From contig NC_019864.2 in assembly GCF_002234675.1 (NCBI RefSeq), positions 11,363,582 to 11,427,581 of the forward strand: 64,000 nt of DNA, in the 5' to 3' direction. Under the pieces are notes generated by a model that saw nothing but the letters and a program-made list of their open reading frames with translations, was not told where the DNA came from and searched no databases. The stretch comes from Oryzias latipes (lineage: Eukaryota; Chordata; Actinopteri; Beloniformes; Adrianichthyidae). Below, one piece after another: positions 23,469 to 35,130 of the stretch. Numbering within the stretch: the first letter of the stretch is position 1; each line of letters starts with the position of its first letter. The position numbers and the translations under genes were made by a program.

Positions 23469-26400
23469 TCAAGGGCGGCGATCAGGGTGGGCACGGTAGA
23501 AATCCTCAATGAGAGAGGGGTCCAAAATAAACGAGCGGGGAACCCATGAGCGCTCCTCCGGACCGTAGCCCACCCAGTCGACCAGGAACTGGAATCCACG
23601 ACCCCTCCGACGGACGTCCAAAATCCGGCTGACGTCATAGGCCGGAGCGCCGTCGATGACCCGGGCGGGCGGTGGGGAAGTGGACGGCGGGCACAGAGGA
23701 CTGTCCTGGACTGGCTTGATCTGGGAGATGTGAAACGACGGGTGGACCTTCAGGGCTTTGGGCAAACGAAGACGGACACAGGTAGGGTTGATGAGTTTGT
23801 CTATGACGTACGGACCGATGAACCGGGGAGCCAGTTTCTTGGAAGATGCCTGAATGGGGATATTGCGAGTAGAGAGCCAAACCCTCTGACCTGGTTGATA
23901 GTCGGGTCCCACCACCCTGCGACGGTTGGCGATCCGGCAGTTGCTCTCCTTGGTGCGGAGGAGAGCGGCCTTCGTCTGAGTCCAGACGCGTTGACAACGC
24001 TGGAGGTGATGTTGGACGGAAGGCACTGCCAGATCCAACTCCTGGGATGGAAACAGAGGTGGTGAGTACCCTAGGGCGGCCTCAAAAGGAGAGATCCCGG
24101 TGGCAGATGAAGGATGAGTGTTATGGGCGTACTCTATCCATACCAGGAAGGTGGACCAGTCCTTTTCATTCTGTGCCGCCAGACAGCGAAGAGCCGCCTC
24201 CAGCTCCTGGTTCGCTCTCTCCGCTTGACCGTTCGACTGGGGATGATAGCCTGACGAGAGACTGACCGTGGCCCCCAAGGCCGAGCAGAAGGCCTTCCAC
24301 ACTTGTGACGTGAATTGGGGGCCGCGGTCGGAGACAATGTCCATAGGGATGCCATGGTGGCGAAAAACATGGTTGACCATCAGGTCAGCAGTCACAGTGG
24401 CCGTGGGGAGTTGAGGAAGGGGAATGAAGTGAGCCATTTTCGAAAAACGATCAATAACAGTGAGGACGGTAGTGTTACCGTGTGACGGGGGAAGACCTGT
24501 GACGAAATCCATGGCCAGATGGGACCAGGGTCGATCGGGAGTGGAGAGTGGATGAAGCAGACCTGCCGGAGCTGAGGATGAAGATTTCGATCGGGCGCAC
24601 GTGGAGCAGGCTGCGACATAATCTCGCACGTCCTTTTCCATGGCAGGCCAATGGAACCTTTTGCGGATGAGGTTAAGAGTCCGGTGAACCCCCCCATGGC
24701 AAGCCAAGCGGGATGCATGCCCCCAGGTGATGACCTCGGACCGAAGATTAGCTGGGACGAACAAGGTACCCCTGGGGACAGGAGGGTGGTCATCATTGTC
24801 TCTCAGGGCTTGGAGTACCTTGTTCTCGATGTCCCACGTGAGGGCTCCGATGACGCAGGTGGAAGGAAGGATGGTGGCCGGGGCGCGTTCTGATGGACTG
24901 TACTTTCGGGACAGGGCGTCAGGCTTGATATTTCGGGATCCGGGTCTGTAGGTGATTACAAAATTGAAGCGGTCAAAAAAAAGACACCAACGAGCTTGCC
25001 TGGAGTTGAGTCGTTTGGCTGAGCGGAGATAGGCCAGGTTCTTGTGGTCTGTCCACACGATGAACGGCTGTTCTGCTCCCTCCAACCAGTGACGCCATTC
25101 CTCCAATGCCAGCTTGATGGCAAGTAGTTCCCGGTTGCCGACATCATAGTTTCTTTCTGCTGGTGATAGTTTTCGTGAAAAATAAGCACAAGGTTTTAAT
25201 TTGTCAGTTGAGGCCTCTTTTTGGGAGAGGACGGCACCCACACCGGTATCAGAAGCGTCCACCTCGACAATGAATTGACGAGATGGGTCAGGTTGGATGA
25301 GGATGGGTGCGGATACGAAAAGGTCCTTCAGTTTGTCGAAGGCTTGTTGGGCTTCAGTAGACCAGGCAAAGGGATGAGTAGTGGAAGTAAGGCGTGTGAG
25401 AGGAGATGCGATGCTGCTGTAATTCCTGATAAATCGCCTATAAAAGTTGGCGAAGCCTAAGAACTGCTGAAGTTTTTTCCGTGTGTCTGGAGGTGCCCAG
25501 TTGGCGACGGCCTCTATCTTAGAGGGGTCAGGTCGGATGCGACCTGCCTCGATGACGTAGCCGAGAAACTGAACGGTTGGAACATGAAATTCGCATTTCT
25601 CGAATTTTACATAGAGTTGGTTTTCCAGAAGTCTCTCAAGCACGAGACGTACGTGATGTTCATGCTGGGCCTGATCATGGGAATAGATGAGAATGTCATC
25701 AAGGTAGACGAAGACGAAGCGATTAAGGAAGTCACGGAGAATGTCGTTGACCAACCGCTGGAAGACTGCAGGGGCGTTGGTGAGGCCAAAGGGCATGACC
25801 AAATATTCATAGTGCCCTAAGGGGGTTTTAAATGCAGTCTTCCATTCGTCGCCTTCCTTGATACGAACCAGATGGTACGCATTGCGGAGGTCTAATTTCG
25901 TGAAGATACGGGCTTGTTGAAGAGAGTCAAAAACAGACGTGATTAAAGGCAAGGAATATTTATCTTTGACGGTGATCTGATTTAGTTCGCGGTAGTCGAT
26001 GCAAGGCCTGAGTGTCTTATCTTTCTTAGCCACGAAGAAAAAACCAGCCCCCACAGGGGAGGAAGAGGGTCGTATGTGACCTAACGAGAGCGCTTCCTGG
26101 ATGTACTGTTCCATGGCGCTCCTTTCGGGACCGGACAGGTTGAACAGCCGCCCCTTAGGTAAAGGAGCGCCAGGAAGGAGAGTAATGGCGCAATCGTAAG
26201 GTCTATGCGGGGGAAGAGCGCTAGCCTTAGATTTGCTGAAAACTGCTTTTAAGTCGTGATAGCAAGACGGAATGGAAGCCAGATCTACTGAGGCGGGACT
26301 CTCAGTATCTATGGGGGGAACACGGGGAACAGCGGACAGTAAACAGTTTGCAAGGCAATAAGGACTCCACTGAGTGACAGATCCCTGAGCCCAGTTAAAT

Positions 26401-26801
26401 TGGGGATTATGTAATCTGAGCCAGGCGAACCCTAACACAATGGGGGTATGGGCGGACTGGGTGATGTAAAACTGAACTGATTCCCTATGGTTACCTGACG
26501 TGACGAGGAGAATGGGCTTGGTGCGATGGGTAATACGGGACAGGTGTTGTCCCCCGAGGCCCGAGGCTTCAATGGGGTTTTCTAGGGGCTCTGTGGGGAT
26601 AGACAAGTGGTTAACTACACGAAAATCAATTAAGCTCTGTTCCGCCCCAGAATCTACGAGGGCCCTGAGATCATGAACTTGGCGATCGAGGCATAACTTG
26701 ACAGGTAAATACATGAATTCTTTACCAGAATCTGTGGCAGATAACTCCCCTCGCGGCCTGTCGTCTAGCGAGGGGCTGGGAAGTTTAAACGAACTGGGCA
26801 T
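23469..26801 (-). CDS. pol: Gypsy Pol polyprotein (protease, RT, RNase H, integrase, chromodomain)
   Basis: An uninterrupted 1110-codon frame. Domains in order: aspartic protease with DSGAEQ at 50-55; reverse transcriptase about 200-420 with D304 (LDLRNAYH) and YLDD at 366-369; RNase H about 505-635 (DASDTG at 515-520, TDHKNL); integrase zinc finger H695/H702/C732/C735; integrase core D765, D825, E861 with exact D,D-35-E spacing; a GPY/F motif near 994-1000; and a C-terminal chromodomain about 1054-1105 ([16 protein letters not shown]). All catalytic residues I can check are present. It overlaps gag by 37 nt in the -1 frame, so Pol is probably made as a Gag-Pol frameshift product and the Met at 26801 need not be used. 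The chromodomain would direct integration to marked chromatin. Confidence 0.95.
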   Translation of the reverse strand: MPSSFKLPSPSLDDRPRGELSATDSGKEFMYLPVKLCLDRQVHDLRALVDSGAEQSLIDFRVVNHLSIPTEPLENPIEASGLGGQHLSRITHRTKPILLVTSGNHRESVQFYITQSAHTPIVLGFAWLRLHNPQFNWAQGSVTQWSPYCLANCLLSAVPRVPPIDTESPASVDLASIPSCYHDLKAVFSKSKASALPPHRPYDCAITLLPGAPLPKGRLFNLSGPERSAMEQYIQEALSLGHIRPSSSPVGAGFFFVAKKDKTLRPCIDYRELNQITVKDKYSLPLITSVFDSLQQARIFTKLDLRNAYHLVRIKEGDEWKTAFKTPLGHYEYLVMPFGLTNAPAVFQRLVNDILRDFLNRFVFVYLDDILIYSHDQAQHEHHVRLVLERLLENQLYVKFEKCEFHVPTVQFLGYVIEAGRIRPDPSKIEAVANWAPPDTRKKLQQFLGFANFYRRFIRNYSSIASPLTRLTSTTHPFAWSTEAQQAFDKLKDLFVSAPILIQPDPSRQFIVEVDASDTGVGAVLSQKEASTDKLKPCAYFSRKLSPAERNYDVGNRELLAIKLALEEWRHWLEGAEQPFIVWTDHKNLAYLRSAKRLNSRQARWCLFFDRFNFVITYRPGSRNIKPDALSRKYSPSERAPATILPSTCVIGALTWDIENKVLQALRDNDDHPPVPRGTLFVPANLRSEVITWGHASRLACHGGVHRTLNLIRKRFHWPAMEKDVRDYVAACSTCARSKSSSSAPAGLLHPLSTPDRPWSHLAMDFVTGLPPSHGNTTVLTVIDRFSKMAHFIPLPQLPTATVTADLMVNHVFRHHGIPMDIVSDRGPQFTSQVWKAFCSALGATVSLSSGYHPQSNGQAERANQELEAALRCLAAQNEKDWSTFLVWIEYAHNTHPSSATGISPFEAALGYSPPLFPSQELDLAVPSVQHHLQRCQRVWTQTKAALLRTKESNCRIANRRRVVGPDYQPGQRVWLSTRNIPIQASSKKLAPRFIGPYVIDKLINPTCVRLRLPKALKVHPSFHISQIKPVQDSPLCPPSTSPPPARVIDGAPAYDVSRILDVRRRGRGFQFLVDWVGYGPEERSWVPRSFILDPSLIEDFYRAHPDRRP
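26747..26789 (-). promoter_or_regulatory. Programmed -1 ribosomal frameshift signal, gag to pol
   Basis: The heptamer TTTAAAC (26789 down to 26783) sits in the gag frame as T|TTA|AAC, the canonical X XXY YYZ slippery layout. After a 7-nt spacer comes a perfect 8-bp stem, CCCCTCGC (26775-26768) with GCGAGGGG (26754-26747), around a 13-nt loop. The gag stop TAG (26767-26765) lies in the loop. Slipping back one base enters the pol frame exactly. The related domesticated gene PEG10 keeps a -1 frameshift too. A pseudoknot with downstream sequence was not resolved. Confidence 0.88.
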
Positions 26802-27778
26802 CCCGAGACTAGATGGCCTTTAGCCCCGCAGTAAAAACAGGCTCCAGCTTCGCGTCTTTTGCGCCGTTCCTCTTCTGACAGCCTTGAGTGGCCGATCTGC
26901 ATGGGTTCCTCCATAGTCTTGGAGGGGACAGCATACAGGCCTGGATCGATCGGTGGAGCGTGGATAGACTTAGTCGGGGAACGTGGAGCCGGATGACCTC
27001 GTTCTTTTTGGCGCTCACGTATCCTAACGTCCGACCGGAGAGCGGCGGACACTAACTCCTCAAAGGATCGTGCTTCCGGTTGAGAACAAAGGTGGTCTTT
27101 AATTTGTTCGTTCAAGGACTGGTAAAAAACGCCTTTGAGAGCCACATCGGGCCAGCCAGCTTCAACCGCTAGAATGCGGAAATCGATTACGTGATCGCTA
27201 ACAGCACGGTTCCGCTGTTTGAGTGCGAGCAGCCGCCGGGTTGCCTCTTCCTGTTTACGAGGTTGGTCGAATATCAGGCGGAATTCGCCGAGGAATCGCT
27301 CGTAAGACAGGTGAGAGATAGGATTGGCAGAGAGATAAGCTTGGGCCCACTGGAGAGCTTTACTTCGTAGAGAATTAATGACAAGGGTGATCTTACTGTG
27401 GTCGGACTGGTAGAATCGGGGAGCTTGTTGACATATTAACTGGCACTGCAGCAAAAATCCTCCGCAGGCCTCCACCTCCCCGAAGAAAGGTTCCGGTTGG
27501 AGTCGGATGTTTTCGGTTGCGGACGGCACTCCGGAAGCGGAAGGAGCTGGGACGACAGGAGTATGGACTGTGGCAGGCGAAACCTGGGAAAACTGGCTGG
27601 TTAGTTCATGTAAGGTCTGGGTCATACCATCTAGGCGATGAAAGAGATCCTGCTGGGCAGCCGCCATTTGCGACAGAGCGTCCGCTTGACGTCCCAGCAT
27701 AATGCCTTGTTGGGAAACGGCTAATCTGAGTCCTTCTGGGTCAGCTGGGTTGGGATTAAGGCCAGTCCGTTCTGTCAT
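26765..27778 (-). CDS. gag: Gypsy Gag polyprotein
   Basis: A 337-codon open frame. The N-terminal part has a coiled-coil-like stretch (about 20-70), then a capsid region about 95-265 with [12 protein letters not shown] and [17 protein letters not shown] single CCHC zinc knuckle, [14 protein letters not shown], lies near the C-terminus and would bind the packaged RNA. It forms the particle in which reverse transcription occurs. The first ATG (27778-27776) lies inside the last bases of the 5' LTR, so the primer site would be codons 3-6 of gag if this start is used. A later Met near codon 27 is an alternative. It ends at TAG 26767-26765, overlapping pol. Confidence 0.93.
   Translation of the reverse strand: MTERTGLNPNPADPEGLRLAVSQQGIMLGRQADALSQMAAAQQDLFHRLDGMTQTLHELTSQFSQVSPATVHTPVVPAPSASGVPSATENIRLQPEPFFGEVEACGGFLLQCQLICQQAPRFYQSDHSKITLVINSLRSKALQWAQAYLSANPISHLSYERFLGEFRLIFDQPRKQEEATRRLLALKQRNRAVSDHVIDFRILAVEAGWPDVALKGVFYQSLNEQIKDHLCSQPEARSFEELVSAALRSDVRIRERQKERGHPAPRSPTKSIHAPPIDPGLYAVPSKTMEEPMQIGHSRLSEEERRKRREAGACFYCGAKGHLVSGCPVRLNFPAPR
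27761..27771 (-). promoter_or_regulatory. Primer binding site, self-priming type
   Basis: One base in from the 5' LTR, the transcript reads AACGGACTGGC. It is perfectly complementary (11 of 11) to GCCAGTCCGTT inside the LTR (transcript 28192 down to 28182), which would be the start of R. This matches the Tf1/sushi mechanism, in which the mRNA 5' end folds back, is cut and primes minus-strand synthesis in place of a tRNA. The site does not begin with the TGG expected of most tRNA-primed sites. Confidence 0.82.
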
Positions 27779-28319
27779 GGCTACAGAACACTTTTCTAAC
27801 CCAGATGCTGGAACCCAGAAGAAACACAGCGGGAGGCGAGCGTTGGCGGGTAAGAGTTTTTAATACGAGGAGCAGAGAGCAGAACGTGAGCAGGTCCAGA
27901 TGTCGGTTCCGAACTGAAAGACAGAAGCTAGCGGCGTCACTGGTGGATTTCTCTGTAGGCCGATGTTGACGACGGTGGAGACACTTGATGAGGCAGAGGC
28001 TCGTGGTGGGACCGCAGGAGAGGACAGACTGATGAGAGCGGCTGGGAACTGATTCGAGCGACCACTCGTGGAACTGGATTCCTGAGGGTGAGTAGAGAGA
28101 GAGACAGGTTTAGTCACAGGCTTGACGTAGCGAAAACGAACAATAGCTTGACTTGACGACCAACTATGCACCATCAGGGGCAACGGACTGGCGAAGACTG
28201 ATGATCCTGTGGCTCCTTATGAAGGCGGATGAGGTGATGAGGTAAGTGGTCGCAGGTGTAGAGAATCAGCAGCCAAGCGGAGAGGAGAGGGGGAGGAGGC
28301 CGACAGAGGCACCATGTCA
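27773..28319 (-). repeat. Gypsy 5' LTR (right copy, promoter-bearing)
   Basis: 547 bp. Transcription would run right to left. CATAAGG (28221 down to 28215) is a TATA-like box about 25-30 nt before the predicted start at about 28192, where the self-primer sequence begins. U5 then runs to 27773. The spacing agrees with a transcript that starts at the self-primer. Confidence 0.93.
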
Positions 28320-28324
28320 GTACT

Positions 28325-30632
28325 CACATTTTGAACTTGCATCTAAAGCTGAGTATTTGATTATATTTCAGATATTTCCACAAAAAAAAAAAAAAAAAAA
28401 AAAAAACATTTTTCAGACTGCTCTGTAACTGTTGCCATGCCACAGATCAGGCCCTATCAACAAAGCGGACACATAAGAAGGGGTCCAGATTACCAAGAAC
28501 ACATTGAAAACAAAAAAATAAGGGTTCGGACACAAAATAAATGTAAAATACCAGCAAAACTCTTCATGCTCTCAATAAACATGCCAAACTTTGAAAATCT
28601 TAAATCAAAATCGCAATTAAATTAGTTACATTATTTATTTTTTTATGAACTTTCACACAAGAACAACATAATATTTAAAATATATATACATAAAAAAACA
28701 ATCTAATGATTTGAAAAAGTCATTATTTGTTATAGAAAAAACTTTTAATTCACTATTTTTTTTAACATTTGTTCACATAGAATTAATGGAAGAGCAATCA
28801 GACTATGTCAGACTTGCTTGCATAAAATTTTAATATTATTATGCTTATAGTGCCATATTACTAGCAAGTAGCTAAACTAACACAACTAGGAGGGAAACAC
28901 AAACGTTGCACAATTGTATGCTAACACTAACCAAGCTAGGTTGACTAGTTCAACTATAGAAAAACCACCAAAGACAGTAGTGTTGTGATAAACATTGGGT
29001 GTTGGAGTGACAGCATTTCTCCAATCAGGTTCAAAGTCTGAACTATAAAAAGCTCCGCAGGTGAGTTCATACCTGCTTGCAGCAGCCCCGAACCGCTTCA
29101 CGTGCTTGGAATGAAGATTGTCTATCAGACAGGAGCGCTCACTACGATTTAAAAACAACTCATACAATATCGAAGTACCTGCTGGTTCCAAGAAGATAAA
29201 ATCCCATAGACTTCTGTTGAGAAATAAACAGCTATAACTCGATCATTCTATGTGTCAGAATAACTATTCTTGCTCTACTGCCTTTTTTTTAACATGTTCT
29301 TGATAGTCCTATTTTTTTCTAGATATTTTAAAGTGACATGCAAGTTATTCAAGTCATAAATTACCAATCAGATACCTCAATAAAAGTATGTGGTCTCATG
29401 TCAAACATTTTCAAGTGGCGGAGGTGTGACCTCTCAACAAGCTCACTCCTGACTGGCGAACAGTTGGAACTGGAAGTAAGACATTTCTGAGGGTGATGTC
29501 ACACTCACTCCAGTTCTTAAAGCATACAGTCAATGGTCATGACAGAGTGGAACTTTTTATTTTATTTTACTGAAATATGAAATGATTTTGTTAATTGCAG
29601 AGAACAAGAGCTTTTCAACCTTACCATATGTAACAAAAAATATGTAAATGTTTTCCTTATGGCCATACAAACCCAATAACTATTCGTTTCAAGTAAATTC
29701 CCATGACCTTACAGTACATCCATCTGAGATATGTTGGTTTTCAGAGAAATGTCGTCCAGCTGTTTCATCCATGGACCACTACACATTGTCAGCAAGGTCA
29801 AGCAGAAGTACAGGACTCCACTTACTAGCTAAAAAAAGCTAGCATGTTCTGTTTTTCAATAGGTCCATCTGTGTGTAGCATTCGTTTTGTACAAAGAAAT
29901 TCAAGACACATCTGTGGATAGAGGGGGGAGTTAAGTTATGTGAGGGTTCCCGAAGGACTCCAATATCTGTGTTGATCATATTGATGGGACTATTTTTTGT
30001 GTGCAATGATCTCTTAGGACTTTTAGATAACTTTATGTGGTGAGATTTTTCTCCAGATAACCTTAGTCCTTCCAAAACCTTTTGCAAATATATTTTTATT
30101 TGATTTTATAGACAATTTGTTTCTTGCTTTTCTTTCAATTATTAATCGTTTGTCAGATTTATTTTACATTCTGAAATGTTAAATTAAGGTGAAACAAGAT
30201 CGGTGAAATTGTGTTTTATTTTAGTATTACTATTTACTAAGTTTAGACGTTTTGAATAAAAGTTTTATCACTCTTTGTGTTGAAAGCAAGATATACTGAT
30301 GGGTTTAAAGAGTGTGTGCCAACGTGTCAATTTTACTCTCGAGCTTTGACCCAAGTTGTAGACTAAATCCCACATGTGGCAAAGATTTGGGACAGGGAGC
30401 TGGAATGAGCAGTTTTGTAAGCAAACAAGAGAGCAGACAGTAGACTGACAACGAGTTCTGGCATGAAGTCAGAGCTGCTTTATTAAAAAACTTTCTATTG
30501 CAACAGTTTGACTAATACATTTGTTGCAAATTCTGGTCTTAAGCAAAGTCATCAATCTACTGATGACTTTTTTTTTCGGAGAAGAATAAAAAAAGTGCAG
30601 ATTTAGCAACATTTTAGGAAATTTACAAACTC
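28325..30632. other. AT-rich gene-free stretch
   Basis: No gene. A 25-A run at 28382-28406 and several AT-rich blocks follow the Gypsy insertion. The region 28880-29230 looks like diverged repeat DNA, but I could not match it to a family. Confidence 0.4.
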
Positions 30633-31660
30633 AGGGTATATTCATCAGACTGGACACATTTGGTTTGCTTAAAGTGAACCACACTTTGTTTCTCCCAATA
30701 ATCCAGAACAAATTTTCTGTCTGAATACACCCAAGCGTATCCTGGTCCGGAAACGGGGGACCGTTTTCTGACCCATCTTTGGAGGTGGTCTCGGTTCGTT
30801 TCCAATCGGACTGAGCTTCGGTTCGCTCTGAGACTCCTCAATCTGAAAAGGGTCCGAGCCCGGAGCGGAACAGCTGAACTAAAACGACCACCGTAACCGG
30901 TCATCAAGTGATGTAAACAGATTAAGAAAGAAGCAACATATGAGCCGCGGACAAATGTAAAGCAACAATTGTCAGGTTATCAAACAGATAAAAGGGTCTA
31001 ACTGTTTACTGGTCAGAAAACTCTGAAAACGCTTCTGACATGCCTTCATGTGTGTCATTATACAACACGCACCCGACGCTGCTGTGAGATCATCATGAAA
31101 GCCACCTTGTAGTTCCTTAACAGAATTCTCTTCAAATAAATCCATAAAACCACAACGATGAGACACAGCAACTCACTCAAATGTGATCTGATGAATGCAG
31201 GCTCATTAAAACAACTTTTAACGTGACACACGTTGCTTCTCACTGTTTTCACAACAATCCATATGTCATAAACACTTATCAAAACACCTTCTTAGCCTTC
31301 TTCTTGCCTGTAACCACCTTGAGGCATGCCTCCACAGTACCAACAAAGAGAGTAAAAAGTGTTGTACCTGATGGTGATACAAGCATTCAAAACTGGTCAG
31401 CGAAATAAAACGTTTGAATCAGTGAACTATCCCAACAAGGATTGCAAAGCGCAGGACTTCCATAATTTCTGCCTGTAGTTGCTTTGCCAAGCCCTGGTAA
31501 TTCCTGGCCAAGGACTGAAGAGATCTTTAGTCACGTGGTTTCGTTTACAGGATTTGGTCCGAAACAGGGAAGTCTGCTTGACAGCAGTCTGAATATGGAC
31601 CAAACACAAGGTTCAGAACTCAATCCAGACCAAATGATTTTTCCAGTCTGAATGCACCCT
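30633..31660. mobile_element. Non-autonomous DNA transposon with short terminal inverted repeats
   Basis: The left end AGGGTATATTCATCAGACTGG pairs with the reverse complement of the right end, AGGGTGCATTCAGACTGGA, and both continue into CATTTGG(T). The inside is repeat-like, has no transposase motifs, and contains partly inverted GGTCCGGAAACGGGG/GGTCCGAAACAGGGA blocks. Superfamily not determined, since no clear target duplication was found. Confidence 0.6.
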
Positions 31661-32190
31661 TTTTGGGTTAAAATCTACCAGAGTGAACTACAAAGATCAT
31701 ACCAAATTACTATAGGCTCTACTTATCTTCTAAGCATGGTATAAATACTTTTTGGAAGCAAAATAAATGAATGAATTTCTTCATCTACAACTGGCTGTAT
31801 AGGCCTTTTTAAAATAATAACGACAATAAATATTTTGACAGTCATCTTAACTTTTCCCACCAAAAGTGTTTTTGAGATTTCATGGAATCAGCCATTTTGA
31901 AATGAGCATAAAAATCCCTTCTACTGCCCCTAGTGGAATGATGATGAACGACAGGGCCAAAAACATAGACCAAATTATATATAATAAGGAATGTTTTGAT
32001 CATACTAATAAGATAAGGATAACAGAAATGCATGTATCAAGTTTGATACGAATGGTTATTCAGGGTTAAATTAAAACCTCTGAAAAGAAAAAAAAGATTT
32101 GAAAAATAGGAGGCTTGGACTTGCAAAGTTGTTAAACTTCTTTCGAAGCCCTTTTCAAACTTTGGTTACTGTCACAAATCATTTTAGATT

Positions 32191-32398
<208 letters not shown>

Positions 32399-32680
32399 CA
32401 ACTTTATTTATCCATTCGGTAGGTTCCCGCATGGAAATTGACATCTGCATCGCGTACAGCACTGGTTGACATACATATATGAAGAGCAGTATAGTAATCA
32501 GAGAAGTAGAACAGTAAAAACATTAAAAATAACAGTTTAAATATCTGCAAAGCAGCATTTAAAAGAAAGCCATTCAGGCCCTTTCCCTTTCCCTTTCTGT
32601 CCCCCTCCCCCCTCCTAAGTGGTGGTTAAAGAGTTTGATGGCACGGGGGACAAAGGAGTTCCTCAGTCTATTTTACTTCT
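32399..32680 (-). mobile_element. LINE 3' end, 5'-truncated
   Basis: On the minus strand the segment encodes RLRNSFVPRAIKLFN (about 32668-32624), which I recognise as the C-terminal end of a fish LINE ORF2. A short 3' UTR follows, ending TTTCCATGCGGGAACC...GGATAAATAAAG, and then the TCTA tail. Truncation at the 5' side is the usual result of LINE insertion. Clade not assigned. Confidence 0.65.
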
Positions 32681-33099
32681 GTTTATGAGGATTTTTTTGT
32701 TTTGTTTTATCAGTTTTAAAAGAATAAATAAACAAATAAAAATGTATTCCCAAATTTTATGTCGTCCAAACAATAATTCTGTCCAGAATATATGATTAGA
32801 TTGAATTTTACGGTTTTAGATATTTTGTTATAATATTTTAAACAAAAAAAAAGTAAAAAAAATATGTCTACATCAGTGTGTTTTTTTAGACAACAGACAT
32901 TTGTAATTATTTGTTGGAGTTTTCAGGCAAAACACGTGATATGGAAAAAAAAAGGAACGTTCTTTCTATGGTGTGTCATTTTTGGAGCCCTCTTCGTCCA
33001 GCATCCTCGGAGGAAGAGGCTCTCTCTGTGGTTAGGGGGCGTCCTCCTCCAGGGAAACGGCTGCGCTCTTCCCATTCGCTGAAATCATAGGTGTGTCTG

Positions 33100-33347
33100 G
33101 ACCGGAGGGGGGGAGGCGGAGGGGTCTGAGCCAGCTGTCAGTCATGACGTCACTTCCCGCGAGCGCTATGGCTCTGCCGAGTTTGGACGTGGTGGGGGAT
33201 TTCTGACAGCGGCGGCGCTGCGGGGAGAAAGCGGGGACGTGACCAGCGTGAAGAGCCTTCTCCCCTGTCCCGCCCGTCCTGCTCCTCTAACTCGGCGAGT
33301 CCTCCGCGGCGGCTTCATGGCGGCCTCGGACTGCTAGAAGGTTAAGG
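33100..33347 (+). promoter_or_regulatory. ppara: GC-rich promoter and candidate non-coding exon 1 of ppara
   Basis: The region has many CpG sites in otherwise AT-rich DNA, no TATA box, and a perfect CRE, TGACGTCA, at 33145-33152. On the opposite strand this reads GGAAGTGACGTCA, an ETS-CRE composite common in broadly active promoters. A plausible 5' UTR exon starts near 33190 and ends at 33347, where AAG|GTAGGG is an excellent donor. PPARA genes have non-coding first exons far upstream of the coding start, which fits the 14.3 kb to the first coding exon. The start site is not determined. Confidence 0.6.
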
Positions 33348-33849
33348 TAGGGGGGTCTCCTCACTTGGGTATCCACTCTGTAAAGTGCAACCGTCCTCCC
33401 ACAGACAGCGGCTGGAGCTCCGAGAGGAGCCCCGCTGATAAACAGGCATGTTTGCAACCTCCACACAGACCTTTTAAGGGGGGCTGATTAGTGTGCACCT
33501 CTGTTTGCAGGATTCGGGGATTCGGGGATTCGGGGTGCCTTGTTATTGTTTGTGTGGCAAATCAAAACCTAGTTCTCACGCCTGCGCAGCTTGTCCGCCA
33601 ACAGACGTTTCTGCGTGACGTTAGGGGGCTGTTTAGTGAGACCCACAACCAAAAGGCTGTTTGCTTTTGTTTTGCATGCTTTGTGTTCTGTTTGTTGCTC
33701 TTCTTGCACTGTTTGCTGTGCAGGATCTCATTCATTTTGCAGGGAGGCATTACAACTTCCATGAGTTGGCTGCAGACCTCCGTGCAAATAGGTCTAAATC
33801 GAGTGATCAGGATGCACCACTTTGATAAATGCACAACTCTGCCACCCAA

Positions 33850-34200
33850 CATTTTGCACACCACTTTGATGAAAATTGTGTTTTTATGCATTTTATTGTG
33901 GCATTTTACTCACGGAGGACAAAAATGGAGTCCAAAAATTGCATTTCTGAGTATTTATTTATTCAAATTGTTGTGAATCAGTAGCAAAATGCTGTTTGAA
34001 AAAACTTGTGTGACACAGAAGCTACTACGGCAAGCCACAAGCTCCCTGCTCCGCTGCATTCTGATGCATCCACTTGCAGACAAATAGATCCACGTACGTC
34101 TTTGTCTGAGCTGGCATCTCGCTCAGGACTGCACGGCTGGATAGCTCCAATATAGCTACCACTATTTTATGCACATGTTGGGGGTGTGAGTTACCCTAAA
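33850..34200 (+). repeat. Dispersed repeat family B, copy 3
   Basis: It shares with the 60.7-kb copy the blocks GCATTTCTGAGTATTT, TATTCAAAT.GTGGTGAATC, GCCACAAGCTC.CTGCTC and GGCTGGATAGC, in the same order. It lies within the first ppara intron. No coding capacity. Confidence 0.55.
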
Positions 34201-34739
34201 ATTCTACAAGTTTTTTTATTTTTGCCTAAAAACGGCATAATCACAATTAAAAGACCGTTAGGAATACTTTTACCATAGATGAAAAGATGATTAGAGAGGG
34301 ACCTAAAGTGCAATAACAGGGCAGCAGGGCTTTGTGAGTGGCACAACACGCCTCTTCCTGCCATCAGGCATGGCATTCAGTCTGTCCAGATGTTCGAGAA
34401 CGCATTCAAGAAACGAGTTGCAAAAATGTGTAGTGGATAAATAATTATATCTAACTATTTCTAATATTTTGAAATGAATGACAATCATTGGGTACGCTAC
34501 AGGATAACAGCCACAGATGATCACCTCTTTGGTCCAACCGTAGCCCATGACCGTTATGTCTTATTCTTGTTGAACAAGTGAGTAACACCAACCACATTAT
34601 TTTCTTCCCTTTATAATAATTCATTTATGAACATCCAGGCTACCAGTTCACTTTTGCACCGTCAATAAGCTGCAGAAATGCAGAAAGCAGTTATCATTGA
34701 TTAGGACTGATTGTCTGAATTTTTACAGCTTTGAGCCTT

Positions 34740-35130
34740 TTTGTGTGTCTGTGTGTGTGTAATGCATCTGCGCGTCACATGACCAGTTTAGCATGTGGTC
34801 TTCATATTGGACAAACAGGGAGGGGCTTCTTCTTCTTGCACTTTTTTTTATTCTTTACTAGCAAATGTCCGCCACATACAGTTGGAAGAGGGTTGATGCA
34901 AAATGTTGAAGGGGTGCAAAGTTTGCGAATCTCGCTTTTTCTTTCACAGCTTTATTCCGTTAAATGAAAGTTTTTAACTTTCAATGAAAATTTTGTGCGC
35001 AGAGCCTGAAAACTGTCGTAAAACTTGCAGAGCTATATGTAATTGCCAGAGTTTTCAATGCAAATTGTTCATGCGCGTTTACTTAGACTTCTAGGTGAAA
35101 GTGGTCGAAAGCGGTGTAAACGTAGCTTCA
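34740..35130 (+). repeat. Dispersed repeat family A, copy 1
   Basis: It shares CAGTTGGAAGAGGGTTG, GCAAAT/GTGCAAA and CTTTTTCTTTCACAGCTTTATTC with the copies at 37.7-38.2 kb (minus) and 45.4-45.9 kb (+). It is the most diverged of the three. Class unknown. Confidence 0.5.

Larger units (their letters stand above)
22890..28319 (-). mobile_element. Full-length Ty3/Gypsy chromovirus (Tf1/sushi-like) on the minus strand
   Basis: The 5430-bp unit is bounded by two 547-bp LTRs (TGTCATGG...ACCATGTCA on +), with GTACT on each side (22885-22889 and 28320-28324) as a 5-bp target duplication. Transcript order on minus is 5' LTR (right), primer site, gag, pol (protease, RT, RNase H, integrase, chromodomain), polypurine tract, 3' LTR (left). 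I found one difference between the LTRs (G/T near 22914/27797), so insertion was recent. No envelope gene is present. The chromodomain and the self-priming arrangement place it near the Tf1/sushi branch. Its GC-rich coding DNA contrasts with the AT-rich host sequence. Confidence 0.97.

Noticed and set aside
33491-33976. 161-codon ORF after ppara exon 1
   Set aside because: Cys/Phe-rich, no domain, overlaps repeat family B and an opposite-strand frame.
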